Positions 30,317 through 39,045 of a stretch of 64,000 nucleotides of DNA are shown one piece after another. The first letter of the stretch is position 1, and each line of letters begins with the position of its first letter. The DNA lies in assembly GCA_963718195.1 (NCBI GenBank), contig CAVQYQ010000002.1, positions 1 through 64,000 of the forward strand, read 5' to 3'. The translations under genes and the position numbers were made by a program. The notes beneath the pieces were generated by a model that saw nothing but the letters and a program-made list of their open reading frames with translations, was not told where the DNA came from and ran no database searches. Origin of the DNA: MADRE3 sp963718195. GTDB taxonomy: Bacteria; Desulfobacterota; Desulfobulbia; Desulfobulbales; Desulfocapsaceae.

Positions 30317-31153
30317 ATGGAACTGGAATTTCCGATACCGATAACCAAAATGAACGGTGCGGGAAACGACTTTGTCATTATTGACCACCGTCGCCTGTTC
30401 ATTCCCCCCCACCTGCATGCCCAGTTTGCCCAGGCTGTCTGCAGGCATAGGTTTTCGGTCGGTGGAGATGGCCTGATATTGATAGAAGAGAGTGAAACTG
30501 CAGATTTCAGCTGGCGGTTCTACAATAGCGACGGTTCCATTGCCGAGATGTGTGGTAATGGTGCCCGCTGTGTGGCACGATATGCGTACCGCCATGCTAT
30601 TGCTGATAAACAGATGACGTTCCAGACGTTTGCCGGGATCATTGAAGCCGAAATCCTGGGCGAACAGGAACATGTCAGCATCAGGATGACAGACCCCTAT
30701 GATCTGATGAGCAAGGACCCCGTTCTGCTCGGCGATGAGAAATGTACGGTCTTCTCAGTTAATACCGGAGTGCCGCATGCGGTTGTTTTTGTCGATTCTG
30801 ACAGCACACCTGTTGCTGAATGGGGCCGGACGATTCGCTACCATAAACAGTTTGAGCCTGAAGGCACGAATGTCAACTTTGTGCGGGTTACAGCTGATGG
30901 TGATCTGCATGTCAGGACCTATGAAAGAGGCGTGGAAGGAGAAACGCTGGCCTGCGGTACCGGGGCCGTGGCTGCAGCCCTGGTTGCAGCAGATAAGCGC
31001 CTCGTATCCTCTCCGGTATATGTTATGACGGGAGGGGGAGAGCAGCTTGTCGTCCAGTTTAGCAAGGTGAATAGCACGATCACCGATGTATTTCTGCAGG
31101 GTGCAGCAAGGATAGTTTTTGAAGGGAACCTGCTGGCTGAAGCACTCCTGTGA
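30317..31153 (+). CDS. dapF: Diaminopimelate epimerase
   Basis: 278 residues. It interconverts LL- and meso-diaminopimelate for lysine and peptidoglycan. The two catalytic Cys motifs are present: NSDGSIAEMCGNGARC near residues 74-89 and GEGETLACGTGAVA-type sequence (VEGETLACGTGAVA) near 210-223. MNGAGNDFV lies at the N-terminus. It is the first of the adjacent dapF-dapA-dapB set. Confidence 0.95.
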   Translation: MELEFPIPITKMNGAGNDFVIIDHRRLFIPPHLHAQFAQAVCRHRFSVGGDGLILIEESETADFSWRFYNSDGSIAEMCGNGARCVARYAYRHAIADKQMTFQTFAGIIEAEILGEQEHVSIRMTDPYDLMSKDPVLLGDEKCTVFSVNTGVPHAVVFVDSDSTPVAEWGRTIRYHKQFEPEGTNVNFVRVTADGDLHVRTYERGVEGETLACGTGAVAAALVAADKRLVSSPVYVMTGGGEQLVVQFSKVNSTITDVFLQGAARIVFEGNLLAEALL

Positions 31154-31202
31154 CAATTGAAACGCATTATTTGTAACTAAAAATAGAAAAAAGAGGATGG
31201 TC

Positions 31203-32084
31203 ATGGAGCGATTTCACGGCGCGATGACGGCATTGGTAACCCCGTTCATCGATGGGGAGCTGGATGAGCAGGGGCTGGTAGAGCTGATTGAATTTCAGAT
31301 CGAAGGCGGTATTCATGGAATTATCCCGTGCGGGACGACCGGGGAGTCGGCAACACTAAGCTTTGGTGAGCATAAACGGGTTATCGACCTGACGGTAAAA
31401 ACCGTTGCAGGTCGTGTTCCGGTGATTGCCGGAACAGGAGCAAACAGCACCTCTGAAGCAATAGAGTTGACCGAGAGCGCCAAAGACAGCGGTGCAGATG
31501 CAGTTTTGTCGGTTGCCCCGTACTACAATAAGCCGAGCCAGGAGGGTCTCTTTCAGCATTTCAAAGCGATAACAGATGCGGTCGATATCCCGATGTTTCT
31601 CTACAATGTCCCGGGAAGAACAGTCGTGCATATCCTGCCGAAAACGGTCGCACGTCTGGCTGAAATTCCCAATATAATCGGGATCAAGGAGGCGTGTGGC
31701 AGCCTCGAGCAAATAAGCGACGTGATCAGGTTCTGCCCGGACGATTTTATCTTGTTGTCAGGAGATGACTTCACCTCAATGCCGACAGTATTTGTCGGTG
31801 GCAAGGGTGTTATTTCCGTGGTCTCCAATGTTGACCCGGGAGGAATGGCCCGTATCATGGAGGCGGCACTTCGCGGCGATGCAAAAGCTGCAAATGAAGA
31901 GCACTACCGGCTCTTTGCTCTGATGAAGCTGATGTTCATGTATCCAAGTCCTGCTGCTCCCAAAAAAGCGCTCCAGCTGCTCGGGCGCATGACAGATGCA
32001 ACCCCGCGCCTGCCGATGACTGCAGCAGATGAGGCAACTACCGAGGCTTTGAAACAGGAACTTGGACGACTTGGCATGCTATAA
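31203..32084 (+). CDS. dapA: 4-hydroxy-tetrahydrodipicolinate synthase
   Basis: About 293 residues, a TIM-barrel Schiff-base lyase that joins pyruvate and aspartate semialdehyde. Visible: GTTGESATLS near residue 44, the Tyr of VAPYYNKPSQEG, FLYNVPGRT, and Lys in IGIKEACG as the Schiff-base residue. ATG 31203 is preferred over 31197 because AAGAGG (31191-31196) is well spaced from it. dapB follows after 41 bases. Confidence 0.95.
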   Translation: MERFHGAMTALVTPFIDGELDEQGLVELIEFQIEGGIHGIIPCGTTGESATLSFGEHKRVIDLTVKTVAGRVPVIAGTGANSTSEAIELTESAKDSGADAVLSVAPYYNKPSQEGLFQHFKAITDAVDIPMFLYNVPGRTVVHILPKTVARLAEIPNIIGIKEACGSLEQISDVIRFCPDDFILLSGDDFTSMPTVFVGGKGVISVVSNVDPGGMARIMEAALRGDAKAANEEHYRLFALMKLMFMYPSPAAPKKALQLLGRMTDATPRLPMTAADEATTEALKQELGRLGML

Positions 32085-32125
32085 TTGTATTTCTCCGACA
32101 CGCTCCTGGGTGGAGGTGTAATTGA

Positions 32126-32944
32126 ATGGGTAATGTAATGAAGGTAATTATTGCCGGTGCTGCGGGGAGGATGGGGCAAAACATTGCCTCAATGGTGAAC
32201 AGACACCCTGATCTGGAGTACAGTGCAGGATTTGAGGCGACTGGAAGCAATGCTGTTGGCCTGGATGGTGGCGAACTTGCGGGTCTTGGGAAAAACGGCG
32301 TGATTATCCAGGAAGGGCTCGAGTCTGTGATTGACCAGGGAAATGTGATAATCGATTTCACCTTTCACAAAGCGACGATGGAATTTGCCAGAATCGCCGC
32401 CAGACACAATACCGCAATGGTTATCGGTACCACCGGACTCACGGTCGATGAACTTGGTGAGCTGAAAGAGCTGTCAACCCATTTTCCCTGTGTTCAGGCC
32501 CCGAATATGTCGGTCTGTGTTAACGTTTTGTTCAAGCTTGTCAAGAAAACAGCATCAATACTCGGCGACGATTTTGATGTAGAAATCATAGAGGCCCACC
32601 ATAACAAGAAGAAAGATGCGCCAAGCGGTACCGCGCTCAAACTTGGCGAGTTGGCTGCAGAGGGACTCGGCAGGCAGCTCAGTGATGTGGGTGTCTTCGA
32701 GCGCTCCGGCATTATCGGGGAGCGCAAGCCCCATGAAATTGGTATCCAGAGTATCAGAGCAGCAGATATTGTCGGTGAGCACACGGTCTATTTTGCAGGA
32801 TCGGGAGAGCGGCTAGAATTATCCCACAGGGCGCAGACACGCGAGCATTTTGCCCGGGGAGCTGCTGTGGCTGCCGCCTGGCTGAAGGGGAAGTCAAACG
32901 GAATGTACACGATGTTTGATGTCCTTGGCCTGCAGGACCTGTAA
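32126..32944 (+). CDS. dapB: 4-hydroxy-tetrahydrodipicolinate reductase
   Basis: 272 residues. The NAD(P)-binding motif IIAGAAGRMGQNI starts the fold (about residues 8-20), GTTGLT follows, and the catalytic/substrate region is EIIEAHHNKKKDAPSGTAL. It reduces the DapA product. GGAGGTG at 32112-32118 precedes the ATG at 32126, which supports this start over the ATG at 32138. Confidence 0.95.
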   Translation: MGNVMKVIIAGAAGRMGQNIASMVNRHPDLEYSAGFEATGSNAVGLDGGELAGLGKNGVIIQEGLESVIDQGNVIIDFTFHKATMEFARIAARHNTAMVIGTTGLTVDELGELKELSTHFPCVQAPNMSVCVNVLFKLVKKTASILGDDFDVEIIEAHHNKKKDAPSGTALKLGELAAEGLGRQLSDVGVFERSGIIGERKPHEIGIQSIRAADIVGEHTVYFAGSGERLELSHRAQTREHFARGAAVAAAWLKGKSNGMYTMFDVLGLQDL

Positions 32945-33036
32945 CTAACGACCCGTCATTACAGTATTATCTTTATTTCCAGCTCAGCACCGGGATACTG
33001 TCCGGCACACAGAATGTGGGGTTCGCTTCGTTGAAA

Positions 33037-33567
33037 ATGGTAGATGTTTTTGTTGGACTGGGATCAAATCTTGGCGATAGCGTCCATACCTTGCTGAAGG
33101 CCTGGAAACTTCTTGGAAAACAGCAGGGGGTTGAGCTTATAAATATTTCCTCCCCTTATATCTCTTCTCCAGTCGACATGACCAGTGATAACTGGTTCAC
33201 CAATGCGGTTGGCCAGCTGGCAACAGATCACTCTGCTTCCCGATTACTCGATCTCCTCCTTGAAACTGAACAGATTCTGGGAAGAGTGCGGAGTCCGCTG
33301 CAACAAGGATATCAGGACAGAGTCGTCGATCTCGATCTGCTCTACTATGGGACAGAGATACATGGTGACCCTAAACTCACGGTTCCACATCCCCATCTCT
33401 ATGAACGATTGTTTGTCCTGGAACCGCTGATGTCTATTGCTCCTGCTTTTATCGATCCTGATAAAAATGAATCTATTCTAGCACTTTATCAGCAACTGGC
33501 AGAGAGGATTGAAAATAAAATTGTTGAAAACCAGCAGATAAAGAAAAGCGATTGGAATGATGTCTAA
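33037..33567 (+). CDS. folK: 2-amino-4-hydroxy-6-hydroxymethyldihydropteridine pyrophosphokinase
   Basis: About 176 residues. It transfers pyrophosphate from ATP to the pterin in folate synthesis. Family features: VGLGSNLGDS at the start, SPYISSPVDM, and RVVDLDLLYYG, which carries the conserved DxD-type metal residues, then VPHPHLYERLFVLEPL. ATG 33037 (MVDVFVGLGSN) matches the usual family start; a GTG at 33016 would add seven residues. It is a stand-alone gene 92 bases after dapB. Confidence 0.9.
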   Translation: MVDVFVGLGSNLGDSVHTLLKAWKLLGKQQGVELINISSPYISSPVDMTSDNWFTNAVGQLATDHSASRLLDLLLETEQILGRVRSPLQQGYQDRVVDLDLLYYGTEIHGDPKLTVPHPHLYERLFVLEPLMSIAPAFIDPDKNESILALYQQLAERIENKIVENQQIKKSDWNDV

Positions 33568-33702
33568 ACCAGGGGTTCTCACTCGACTCAAAGCGGACAG
33601 GAACTCTTAGACATTTCCTGCTGATATACTATAATAAATAAGTTGCTGTGCGAGTAGGCAGAGCCACATGCAGCAGAACATGACAAATAGGCTGGAGATG
33701 AC

Positions 33703-33981
33703 GTGGCACCTTTACGAATAATAATTCTGGCTATTCTTATTTACATCGGTTACCGGTTGCTAAAAAATAGTTTCGCGAAAAAGAGCGGCCCAGAAAAGCC
33801 AGCGAACAATGAACCAGGCCCGAGTGATAGGCTAACGGATGTTTTAGTGGAAGATCCGGTCTGCAGTAAGCTGGTTCCGAAGGAGCAGGCCGTCCAGCTG
33901 GACCATAACGGAGAAATTTATTATTTTTGTAGTCAGGAATGTTGCAATGAATTTGCATCTGAAAAAGGAGAAACTAAATGA
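33703..33981 (+). CDS. Small membrane-anchored YHS/TRASH-type protein (PP0621-like)
   Basis: 92 residues with one N-terminal membrane helix (IIILAILIYIGYRLL) and a C-terminal metal-binding module of the YHS/TRASH type: VEDPVCSKLVP, then IYYFCSQECCNEF. The paired Cys residues probably bind a metal ion. The exact role is unknown. The start codon is GTG. The stop overlaps the transaldolase-like start (ATGA), so the two are translated together. Confidence 0.6.
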   Translation: MAPLRIIILAILIYIGYRLLKNSFAKKSGPEKPANNEPGPSDRLTDVLVEDPVCSKLVPKEQAVQLDHNGEIYYFCSQECCNEFASEKGETK

Positions 33982-34622
33982 AGTTTTTTATTGATACCGC
34001 CAATGTTGAGGAAATTAAGCAGGGACTCGAAATGGGAATGGTGGATGGTGTTACGACCAATCCTTCACTTGTTGCAAAAGAGAGCAGATCCTTTCACGAT
34101 ATCCTCAAAGAGATCTGCCAGCTCGTTGACGGGCCGGTAAGTGCAGAAGTTGTCAGTCTTGATGCAGAAGGCATGGTCAAAGAGGCAAGGGAGCTTGCTT
34201 CGATGAGCAATAATATCGTTGTTAAAGTACCGATGATCGTTGAGGGTATTAAGGCGGTCAAGCAGTTGACGTCTGAGGGCATAAAGACAAATGTCACCCT
34301 GGTCTTTTCAACAGCCCAGGCCTTGCTTGCTGCAAAGGCGGGGGCAACATTTGTCAGTCCGTTTGTCGGCAGGCTTGATGATATCAGCTTTCAGGGTATG
34401 GATCTGATCAGTGATATCATGACAATATATAGAAACTATGGGTATCAGAGTGAAGTAATTGTTGCCAGTGTGCGCAGCCCAATGCATGTTATGGACGCAG
34501 CACTCATGGGAGCCGATATAGCAACAATTCCATTGAAAGTGATCAGTCAGCTGGCCAAGCATCCACTGACAGATAATGGCATGAAGCAATTTCTTGCAGA
34601 CTGGGAAAAGCGAACAAAATAA
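33978..34622 (+). CDS. Fructose-6-phosphate aldolase/transaldolase-like (TalC family)
   Basis: 214 residues, a small single-domain transaldolase. FIDTANVEEIK opens it, DGVTTNPSLVAKE marks the barrel strand with Asp and Thr/Asn, and the Schiff-base Lys lies in VVKVPMI (about residue 84). The C-terminal EVIVASVRSPMHV is typical. Whether it acts as fructose-6-phosphate aldolase or true transaldolase cannot be told from sequence alone. It is followed directly by the lytic transglycosylase gene. Confidence 0.85.
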   Translation: MKFFIDTANVEEIKQGLEMGMVDGVTTNPSLVAKESRSFHDILKEICQLVDGPVSAEVVSLDAEGMVKEARELASMSNNIVVKVPMIVEGIKAVKQLTSEGIKTNVTLVFSTAQALLAAKAGATFVSPFVGRLDDISFQGMDLISDIMTIYRNYGYQSEVIVASVRSPMHVMDAALMGADIATIPLKVISQLAKHPLTDNGMKQFLADWEKRTK

Positions 34623-34628
34623 TTGAAT

Positions 34629-35336
34629 ATGATGCGGGACAATAAGCTCAAGACTCGGGTGCTACGGTTGCTTGTGGCAGGCACAATCCTTATTGCTGCA
34701 ATGGGATGGTCGACAACTGCATTGTGTGGTGGTGTCTATGTCTGTAAAGGGCGCGATGGCGGGTCGCACTTTACCAATACCCCAACGTCTGCAGACTGCG
34801 AGATTTTTCGCATGAAGAGAACCACGCCATTTTCTGGATCAGGCGGCAGGAAATCATGGGATGGTAGAGGGCAAAAAATGAGTTACAGCGGACAAGTCCC
34901 CTACCATTCGCAGATAAATACCATTGGTGTGCGTTACCGAATAGATCCCAACCTGATTAGGGCCGTTATCAGGGCGGAGTCGAGTTTCAATCGCTACGCA
35001 GTATCTAAAAAGGGTGCTCAGGGTCTTATGCAGCTGATGCCGGCGACGGCAAAAGAAATGAAAGTTGCCGATCCTTTTGATCCCCATCAGAATATCGAAG
35101 GCGGTACGCGCTACCTGCGTAAGCTCATGGATTCATTTGACGGTAGTCTCACCTTGACCCTGGCAGCCTATAATGCCGGCCCGACACTGGTTAGAAAGGT
35201 AAACAGAATCCCGAGGATTCCTGAAACGGTTACCTATGTAAAACGTGTCCTTGGCCACTACAAGGGATACAGTATAGGACAACCGGTGACTAACAGCTCG
35301 AAGATTCGACTGAATGATGTTGTAACCATTCAGTAG
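34629..35336 (+). CDS. Lytic transglycosylase with DUF4124-like N-terminus
   Basis: About 235 residues. A signal peptide (LLVAGTILIAAMGWSTTALC) leads to a short DUF4124-like part (GGVYVCKGRDGGSHFTNTP) and then an SLT domain: ESSFNRYAVSKKGAQGLMQL carries the catalytic Glu, followed by GGTRYLRKLMDSF and LAAYNAGP. It cleaves peptidoglycan between MurNAc and GlcNAc in the periplasm. ATG 34629 or 34632 is the start; TTG 34623 is less likely. Confidence 0.88.
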   Translation: MMRDNKLKTRVLRLLVAGTILIAAMGWSTTALCGGVYVCKGRDGGSHFTNTPTSADCEIFRMKRTTPFSGSGGRKSWDGRGQKMSYSGQVPYHSQINTIGVRYRIDPNLIRAVIRAESSFNRYAVSKKGAQGLMQLMPATAKEMKVADPFDPHQNIEGGTRYLRKLMDSFDGSLTLTLAAYNAGPTLVRKVNRIPRIPETVTYVKRVLGHYKGYSIGQPVTNSSKIRLNDVVTIQ

Positions 35337-35344
35337 CCAGTAAC

Positions 35345-35902
35345 ATGCAGCAATTACTGACATTGCCAAATGTTCTGACCGCCTTGCGTTTTGCCCTGAT
35401 TCCGTTGCTGATAGTGTTCTTCATGGTTGAGCAGACCCCAGCTGCACAACTGTGGGCGTTTTGGATTTTTACCCTCGCCGCACTCACAGATTTTGTAGAC
35501 GGATACGTGGCTCGGAAATATGAGAACGAGACCGTACTGGGTAAATTAATGGACCCACTGGCTGATAAGGCGTTGGTGACCACAGCGCTTATCATGCTCA
35601 TCCCCTTGGGGAAAATTCCTGCTCTTGCAAGCCTGATCATTATCTGCAGGGAAATCATTGTTACCGGCTTCAGGGGGCTTGCAGCCACATCGGGAAAGGT
35701 TGTTGCTGCTGGTATGCTCGGGAAAATAAAAAGCAATTTGCAATACTTCGGTCTGGGATTTCTTATCTTCCCAAGCGGAGTCCTTCCCGTTCCTTACCAG
35801 TACGAGATAGGCAGGTTCTTGATTTACTGTTCCATAATCATGGCCATCTGGTCGGCATTTGATTATTTTTACAAACTACGATCAATTTTTACTGAACCTT
35901 GA
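35345..35902 (+). CDS. pgsA: CDP-diacylglycerol-glycerol-3-phosphate 3-phosphatidyltransferase
   Basis: 185 residues with about five membrane helices. The CDP-alcohol phosphotransferase signature D-G-x2-A-R-x8-G-x3-D-x3-D is readable from residues 58 to 80: DFVDGYVARKYENETVLGK, then LMDPLADK. LPNVLTALRF at the N-terminus is typical of PgsA. It makes phosphatidylglycerol phosphate at the inner membrane. Eight bases separate it from the transglycosylase gene. Confidence 0.92.
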   Translation: MQQLLTLPNVLTALRFALIPLLIVFFMVEQTPAAQLWAFWIFTLAALTDFVDGYVARKYENETVLGKLMDPLADKALVTTALIMLIPLGKIPALASLIIICREIIVTGFRGLAATSGKVVAAGMLGKIKSNLQYFGLGFLIFPSGVLPVPYQYEIGRFLIYCSIIMAIWSAFDYFYKLRSIFTEP

Positions 35903-35978
35903 GAGCATCGCCGAATAAACCGACCTGAAAGCTTTTGCTTGACTGCATAGCAGATTGTAAGCTATTTACAACTCTCCT

Positions 35979-36063
35979 GCCGGAGTGGTGAAACTGGTAG
36001 ACGCACTGGACTCAAAATCCAGCGGGAGCAATCCCGTGTCGGTTCGATTCCGACCTCCGCACC
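35979..36063 (+). tRNA. tRNA-Leu (anticodon CAA)
   Basis: A class II tRNA. The D-arm region is GGTGAAACTGGTAGACGC, the anticodon arm CTGGACTCAAAATCCAG holds anticodon CAA, the long variable arm pairs CGGGA with TCCCG, the T-arm is GTCGG-TTCGATT-CCGAC, and CCA is encoded. The 5' acceptor strand GCCGGAG faces only CTCCGC before the discriminator A, so one G is missing relative to CTCCGGC. Its 3' end is repeated at 39046-39068, marking it as an integration site. Confidence 0.9.
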
Positions 36064-36071
36064 AATGCCAA
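36049..36071 (+). repeat. Left attachment-site repeat (tRNA-Leu 3' end)
   Basis: An exact 23-base match to 39046-39068, spanning the T-arm end, CCA and the first bases downstream. Weaker similarity continues for about 60 more bases, including a hairpin-like stretch. It is interpreted as attL of a small genomic island. Confidence 0.7.
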
Positions 36072-36339
36072 GGTATCGTAATCTTTAGATATTCTATGGG
36101 TTGCGCTATTGTTGTTTCTGGCTCATTCCTTCTTTGCTTCTGTAGGCGATTTTAAGTAGTAGGCTCACAGTAGGCTTCATTGTGAACGTTCTTTATGTTA
36201 ATGCTAAACGCTATTTGTTAACTGTGTTGTGACCTCCTTTTGGTGTTTTATGGACAGTTTAAGTACTTTTCTGAAGCTATTTGATGTTGTGCTTCTCTCG
36301 TCTGCCCCATCTTAATGTATAGATTGTAAGGATTAGAAG

Positions 36340-36356
36340 GCGGGAGTCGAACCCGC
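36340..36356 (-). other. tRNA-like T-arm fragment
   Basis: The minus strand reads GCGGGTTCGACTCCCGC, a perfect 5-bp T-stem with a TTCGACT loop, followed by CTTCTAATCC. The upstream minus-strand sequence does not form normal D- and anticodon arms, so this looks like a tRNA or tmRNA 3' remnant, possibly a footprint of an earlier integration. The surrounding 36064-36420 stretch holds no gene I can support. Confidence 0.4.
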
Positions 36357-36419
36357 GCCCGCAAATGCTCCCCCAAATATCTGATTTTACAACCAAGGTG
36401 ATCTTCGTCCTTTTCTTAT

Positions 36420-36833
36420 GTGGATAATATTTATAACTTTTTCTTGGGCATTTCACTTCATTTTGAAAACATTAAAAATCTACATTGCTCTTGTCGTATC
36501 GAATGTATTCTACAGGATATCTCTGAGAACAATATTCTACTGAGCGAACTGTATGAATTGAAAGTTCAAAGTACCTTCGGAGGTTTGCACAGATGGGTAG
36601 AGTATTCCATCTACTCATGGATCATTCTCAGCTGCTAAAAAGTCTGCTATTGCCTGTGTCGCGAGATAATCAAAGCCCTGATGATCTGGCATTACAGGTA
36701 GAGTAATTCGTTTACTAAGATTACGAAGGAACTTAGTACGTTCAAGTCGATCAATAAAACTTGGATCAAAAACACTACCATTACCTGTCTCAACATCGCC
36801 TAACGCGGTCAAATCAAGAAGACGAATGAACAT
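36420..36833 (-). pseudogene. RES-domain toxin remnant
   Basis: The minus strand from ATG 36833 gives 72 residues that match the C-terminal half of RES-domain proteins: FIRLLDLTALGDVETGN, then FLRNLSKRITLPVMPDHQ and FDYLATQAIADFLAAENDP. An in-frame TGA (36615-36617) interrupts it, yet the same frame goes on with VDGILYPSVQTSEGTLN, the expected RES continuation, before more stops at 36537 and beyond. The N-terminal NAD-binding half is missing. RES toxins degrade NAD+ and are paired with a DUF2384-type antitoxin, which is absent here. Unlike the frameshifted genes elsewhere, this one carries nonsense codons and truncation, so real decay is likely. Confidence 0.65.
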
Positions 36834-36874
36834 TTAAAAACTATCTTTAAAGAGGACGAGCTAAAAGAGACTTC

Positions 36875-36899
36875 AACTATCCGGAAATTCCGGATAGTT
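36875..36899 (+). promoter_or_regulatory. 25-base palindrome, candidate operator
   Basis: AACTATCCGGAA-A-TTCCGGATAGTT is a perfect inverted repeat with 12-base arms around one A. It lies 42 bases before the RES remnant's ATG and about 250 bases before the DUF6088 gene. Such symmetry suits a dimeric regulator site, though a hairpin is also possible. The rest of 36834-37150 shows nothing else I can support. Confidence 0.5.
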
Positions 36900-37150
36900 C
36901 GCAAGGAAGGTCGGCGCAGTGTTAGCGGACAGGTTAAATGGAAAATGAGTGCAGACACAAAAAAATATTTATAGTCAGGTTTGGATTTGCTTTTTGCGGT
37001 TGCAGGTCTTTGAAAAGTGGCAGTTCAGTTGAATAAGGCTTAGAGATTCAATGAGCATATTGTTGATCGTCATTAATTTGTGGAATTGTTTTTGATATTA
37101 CGTTATATTTTTGGAGGAAAAAGACATCTAAATTTCATCCAAAAAAAGAT

Positions 37151-37774
37151 ATGACAAAACACGCAAAAAGTACAGACAGTAAGGTTCTTCGCCGTATTCT
37201 ATCTCATAGGCGGGGGTGGACGTTTACTCCGGATAGTTTTAAGGATTTAGGCTCTCGTTTAGCCATCGATCACGCCTTAACAAGGTATTTGAATAAAGGG
37301 ACGATAAGGAAGCTTGCCAGAGGTTTATATGATTATCCTAAAGTTGATCCTCTTTTAGGGCCTTTGCAACCATCTACAGATGATATTGCGAAAGCCCTAG
37401 CTGGGCGTGATGCAACACGGATTCAACCTTCTGGAGCATATGCTGCTAATCTTCTAGGGCTAACAAACCAAGTTCCCATGAAGGTTGTCTATTTAACTGA
37501 TGGACGGTCGAGAACAGTCCAAGTTAAAAACAGACAGATTATTTTAAAGCAAACTACTCCACGTAACATGGCGACTGCCGGAAAAATCAGTGGCCTGATT
37601 ATACAGGCCTTAAGGCATATAGGTAAAGAACATGTGGATGATCATGTATTGGAGCAACTTGATAGGCGTCTTGATGATGAGGCGCGATCACAGCTCATGA
37701 AGGATATCCGGTATGCCCCGGCCTGGATAGCTGAAATTTTCAGAAAGTTATCAGATAAGGATCCGGTAAAATGA
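37151..37774 (+). CDS. DUF6088 family protein, predicted antitoxin
   Basis: 207 residues. Recognisable DUF6088/AbiEi-like phrases are RGLYDYPKVDPLLGPLQPS, the block IQPSGAYAANLLGLTNQVP and VVYLTDGRSRTVQV. Members of this group have an N-terminal winged-helix part (here ~residues 10-60, with KGTIRKLARGLYDYPK) and are encoded before AbiEii nucleotidyltransferase toxins. It overlaps the next gene by four bases (ATGA), as expected for a type IV toxin-antitoxin pair. It is the first gene of the cargo in the tRNA-Leu island. Confidence 0.75.
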   Translation: MTKHAKSTDSKVLRRILSHRRGWTFTPDSFKDLGSRLAIDHALTRYLNKGTIRKLARGLYDYPKVDPLLGPLQPSTDDIAKALAGRDATRIQPSGAYAANLLGLTNQVPMKVVYLTDGRSRTVQVKNRQIILKQTTPRNMATAGKISGLIIQALRHIGKEHVDDHVLEQLDRRLDDEARSQLMKDIRYAPAWIAEIFRKLSDKDPVK

Positions 37775-38811
37775 GAAAATATTTTGAGATGACTCCTACC
37801 CAACGGCGTCACCTTTTTGATGAAACTGGTGCTCAGTTGAATTTGTCTGAGGTTGCGGTGGAGAAAGATTTTTGGGTATGCTGGATATTAAGAAATCTTT
37901 TCACTTTACCGGAGTTTGGTCATCAGCTTACATTTAAAGGTGGTACTTCACTCTCGAAAGGCTGGGGTTTAATAGATAGATTTTCAGAGGATATCGACAT
38001 TGTTATTGGTCGAGACTCGCTTGGGTTTGGTGGTGAAAATGCTCCAGAAGGAGCACCAAGCAAAAAGCAAATGAGAAAACGTCTTGATGCTCTGAAGGCT
38101 GCATGCCAGGAATGTATAAAAAATGAATTAGCCCCTAGGCTCTCTGAGATCATTAAAGCAGAAATGCCAGATAGTCTTGAATGGGAACTCAAAGACGACC
38201 CCGATGATAAGGATTCTCAAACCCTGCTTTTCCATTATCCTAGTGTCTATGAAGAGGGTCCTGCATATCTTCGAAGAGCAGTGAAAATTGAAATGGGAGC
38301 TCGCTCAGACACAGATCCTTCTGAATCGATTAAAATTGCCCCTTATGTCAATAATATTTTCCCAGACTTGTTTGCAGAAATGATAGAAGTTCATGTAGTG
38401 TCCCCGAAACGAACTTTTTGGGAAAAATGTATGTTGCTGCATGAAGAAACTTTTAGGCCTAACGATAAGAAAAAGCGTAAACGTTTTTTAGCCAGGCACT
38501 ATTATGATGTTTTCTGCCTTATCAAAGCAGGTGTTGCTGAAGAAGCAGCGAAGGACATTGAACTTTTCAAGAGAATTTCTGCTCACCGACAAGTATTTTT
38601 CCGGTATACTTGGGTAGACTATTCGACCCTAACTCCCGGACAGTTGCGAATGTTACCTCTCGATAGTCAGATAAAAGATTGGCGATCCGATTATGAAAAT
38701 ATGGAGACAGAAATGTTTTATGGAGATGTACCTGGGTTTGATGAAGTCATTAAAGCAGTACAGGAGTTTCAGAATAATTTTAACCAAAGTTTTAATGGCA
38801 ATGTAGTCTGA
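37771..38811 (+). CDS. AbiEii/AbiGii-type nucleotidyltransferase toxin
   Basis: 346 residues. The nucleotidyltransferase core is at the N-terminus: FKGGTSLSKGWGLIDRFSED (residues 55-74) gives the GGTS motif, followed by the DID metal site (74-76). A conserved KRTFWEKCMLLHEE block (about 213-226) and RHYYDVFCLIKAG (about 243-255) match the AbiEii/DUF1814 family. These toxins modify tRNA or other targets with nucleotides and act in abortive phage defence. Paired with the DUF6088 gene through an ATGA overlap. Intact and low in GC, consistent with horizontal transfer. Confidence 0.82.
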   Translation: MRKYFEMTPTQRRHLFDETGAQLNLSEVAVEKDFWVCWILRNLFTLPEFGHQLTFKGGTSLSKGWGLIDRFSEDIDIVIGRDSLGFGGENAPEGAPSKKQMRKRLDALKAACQECIKNELAPRLSEIIKAEMPDSLEWELKDDPDDKDSQTLLFHYPSVYEEGPAYLRRAVKIEMGARSDTDPSESIKIAPYVNNIFPDLFAEMIEVHVVSPKRTFWEKCMLLHEETFRPNDKKKRKRFLARHYYDVFCLIKAGVAEEAAKDIELFKRISAHRQVFFRYTWVDYSTLTPGQLRMLPLDSQIKDWRSDYENMETEMFYGDVPGFDEVIKAVQEFQNNFNQSFNGNVV

Positions 38812-39045
38812 GATGCCAATCTTGTTGCGATTCAATCTTAGGGCTGCTTCTCCCATAGTCAGAAAAGAGTGTATTTGGGCTGAAAAAAATTTAAATTCTA
38901 AATTGCTCCCATCTGTTGATAAAGTAGTAAATGTTGAGGTAGGGGTAACATGCTGTGACTACAGATGTGACTATTCAACTTTGCCACATTTTCTTACGAT
39001 CGTTTAATGTTATGTAATTATAGGATTATATCTTTAAAATGTGGC

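Noticed and set aside
36420..36638. Plus-strand open frame of 72 residues in the island
   Set aside because: It lies antisense to the RES remnant, whose family match is far stronger.
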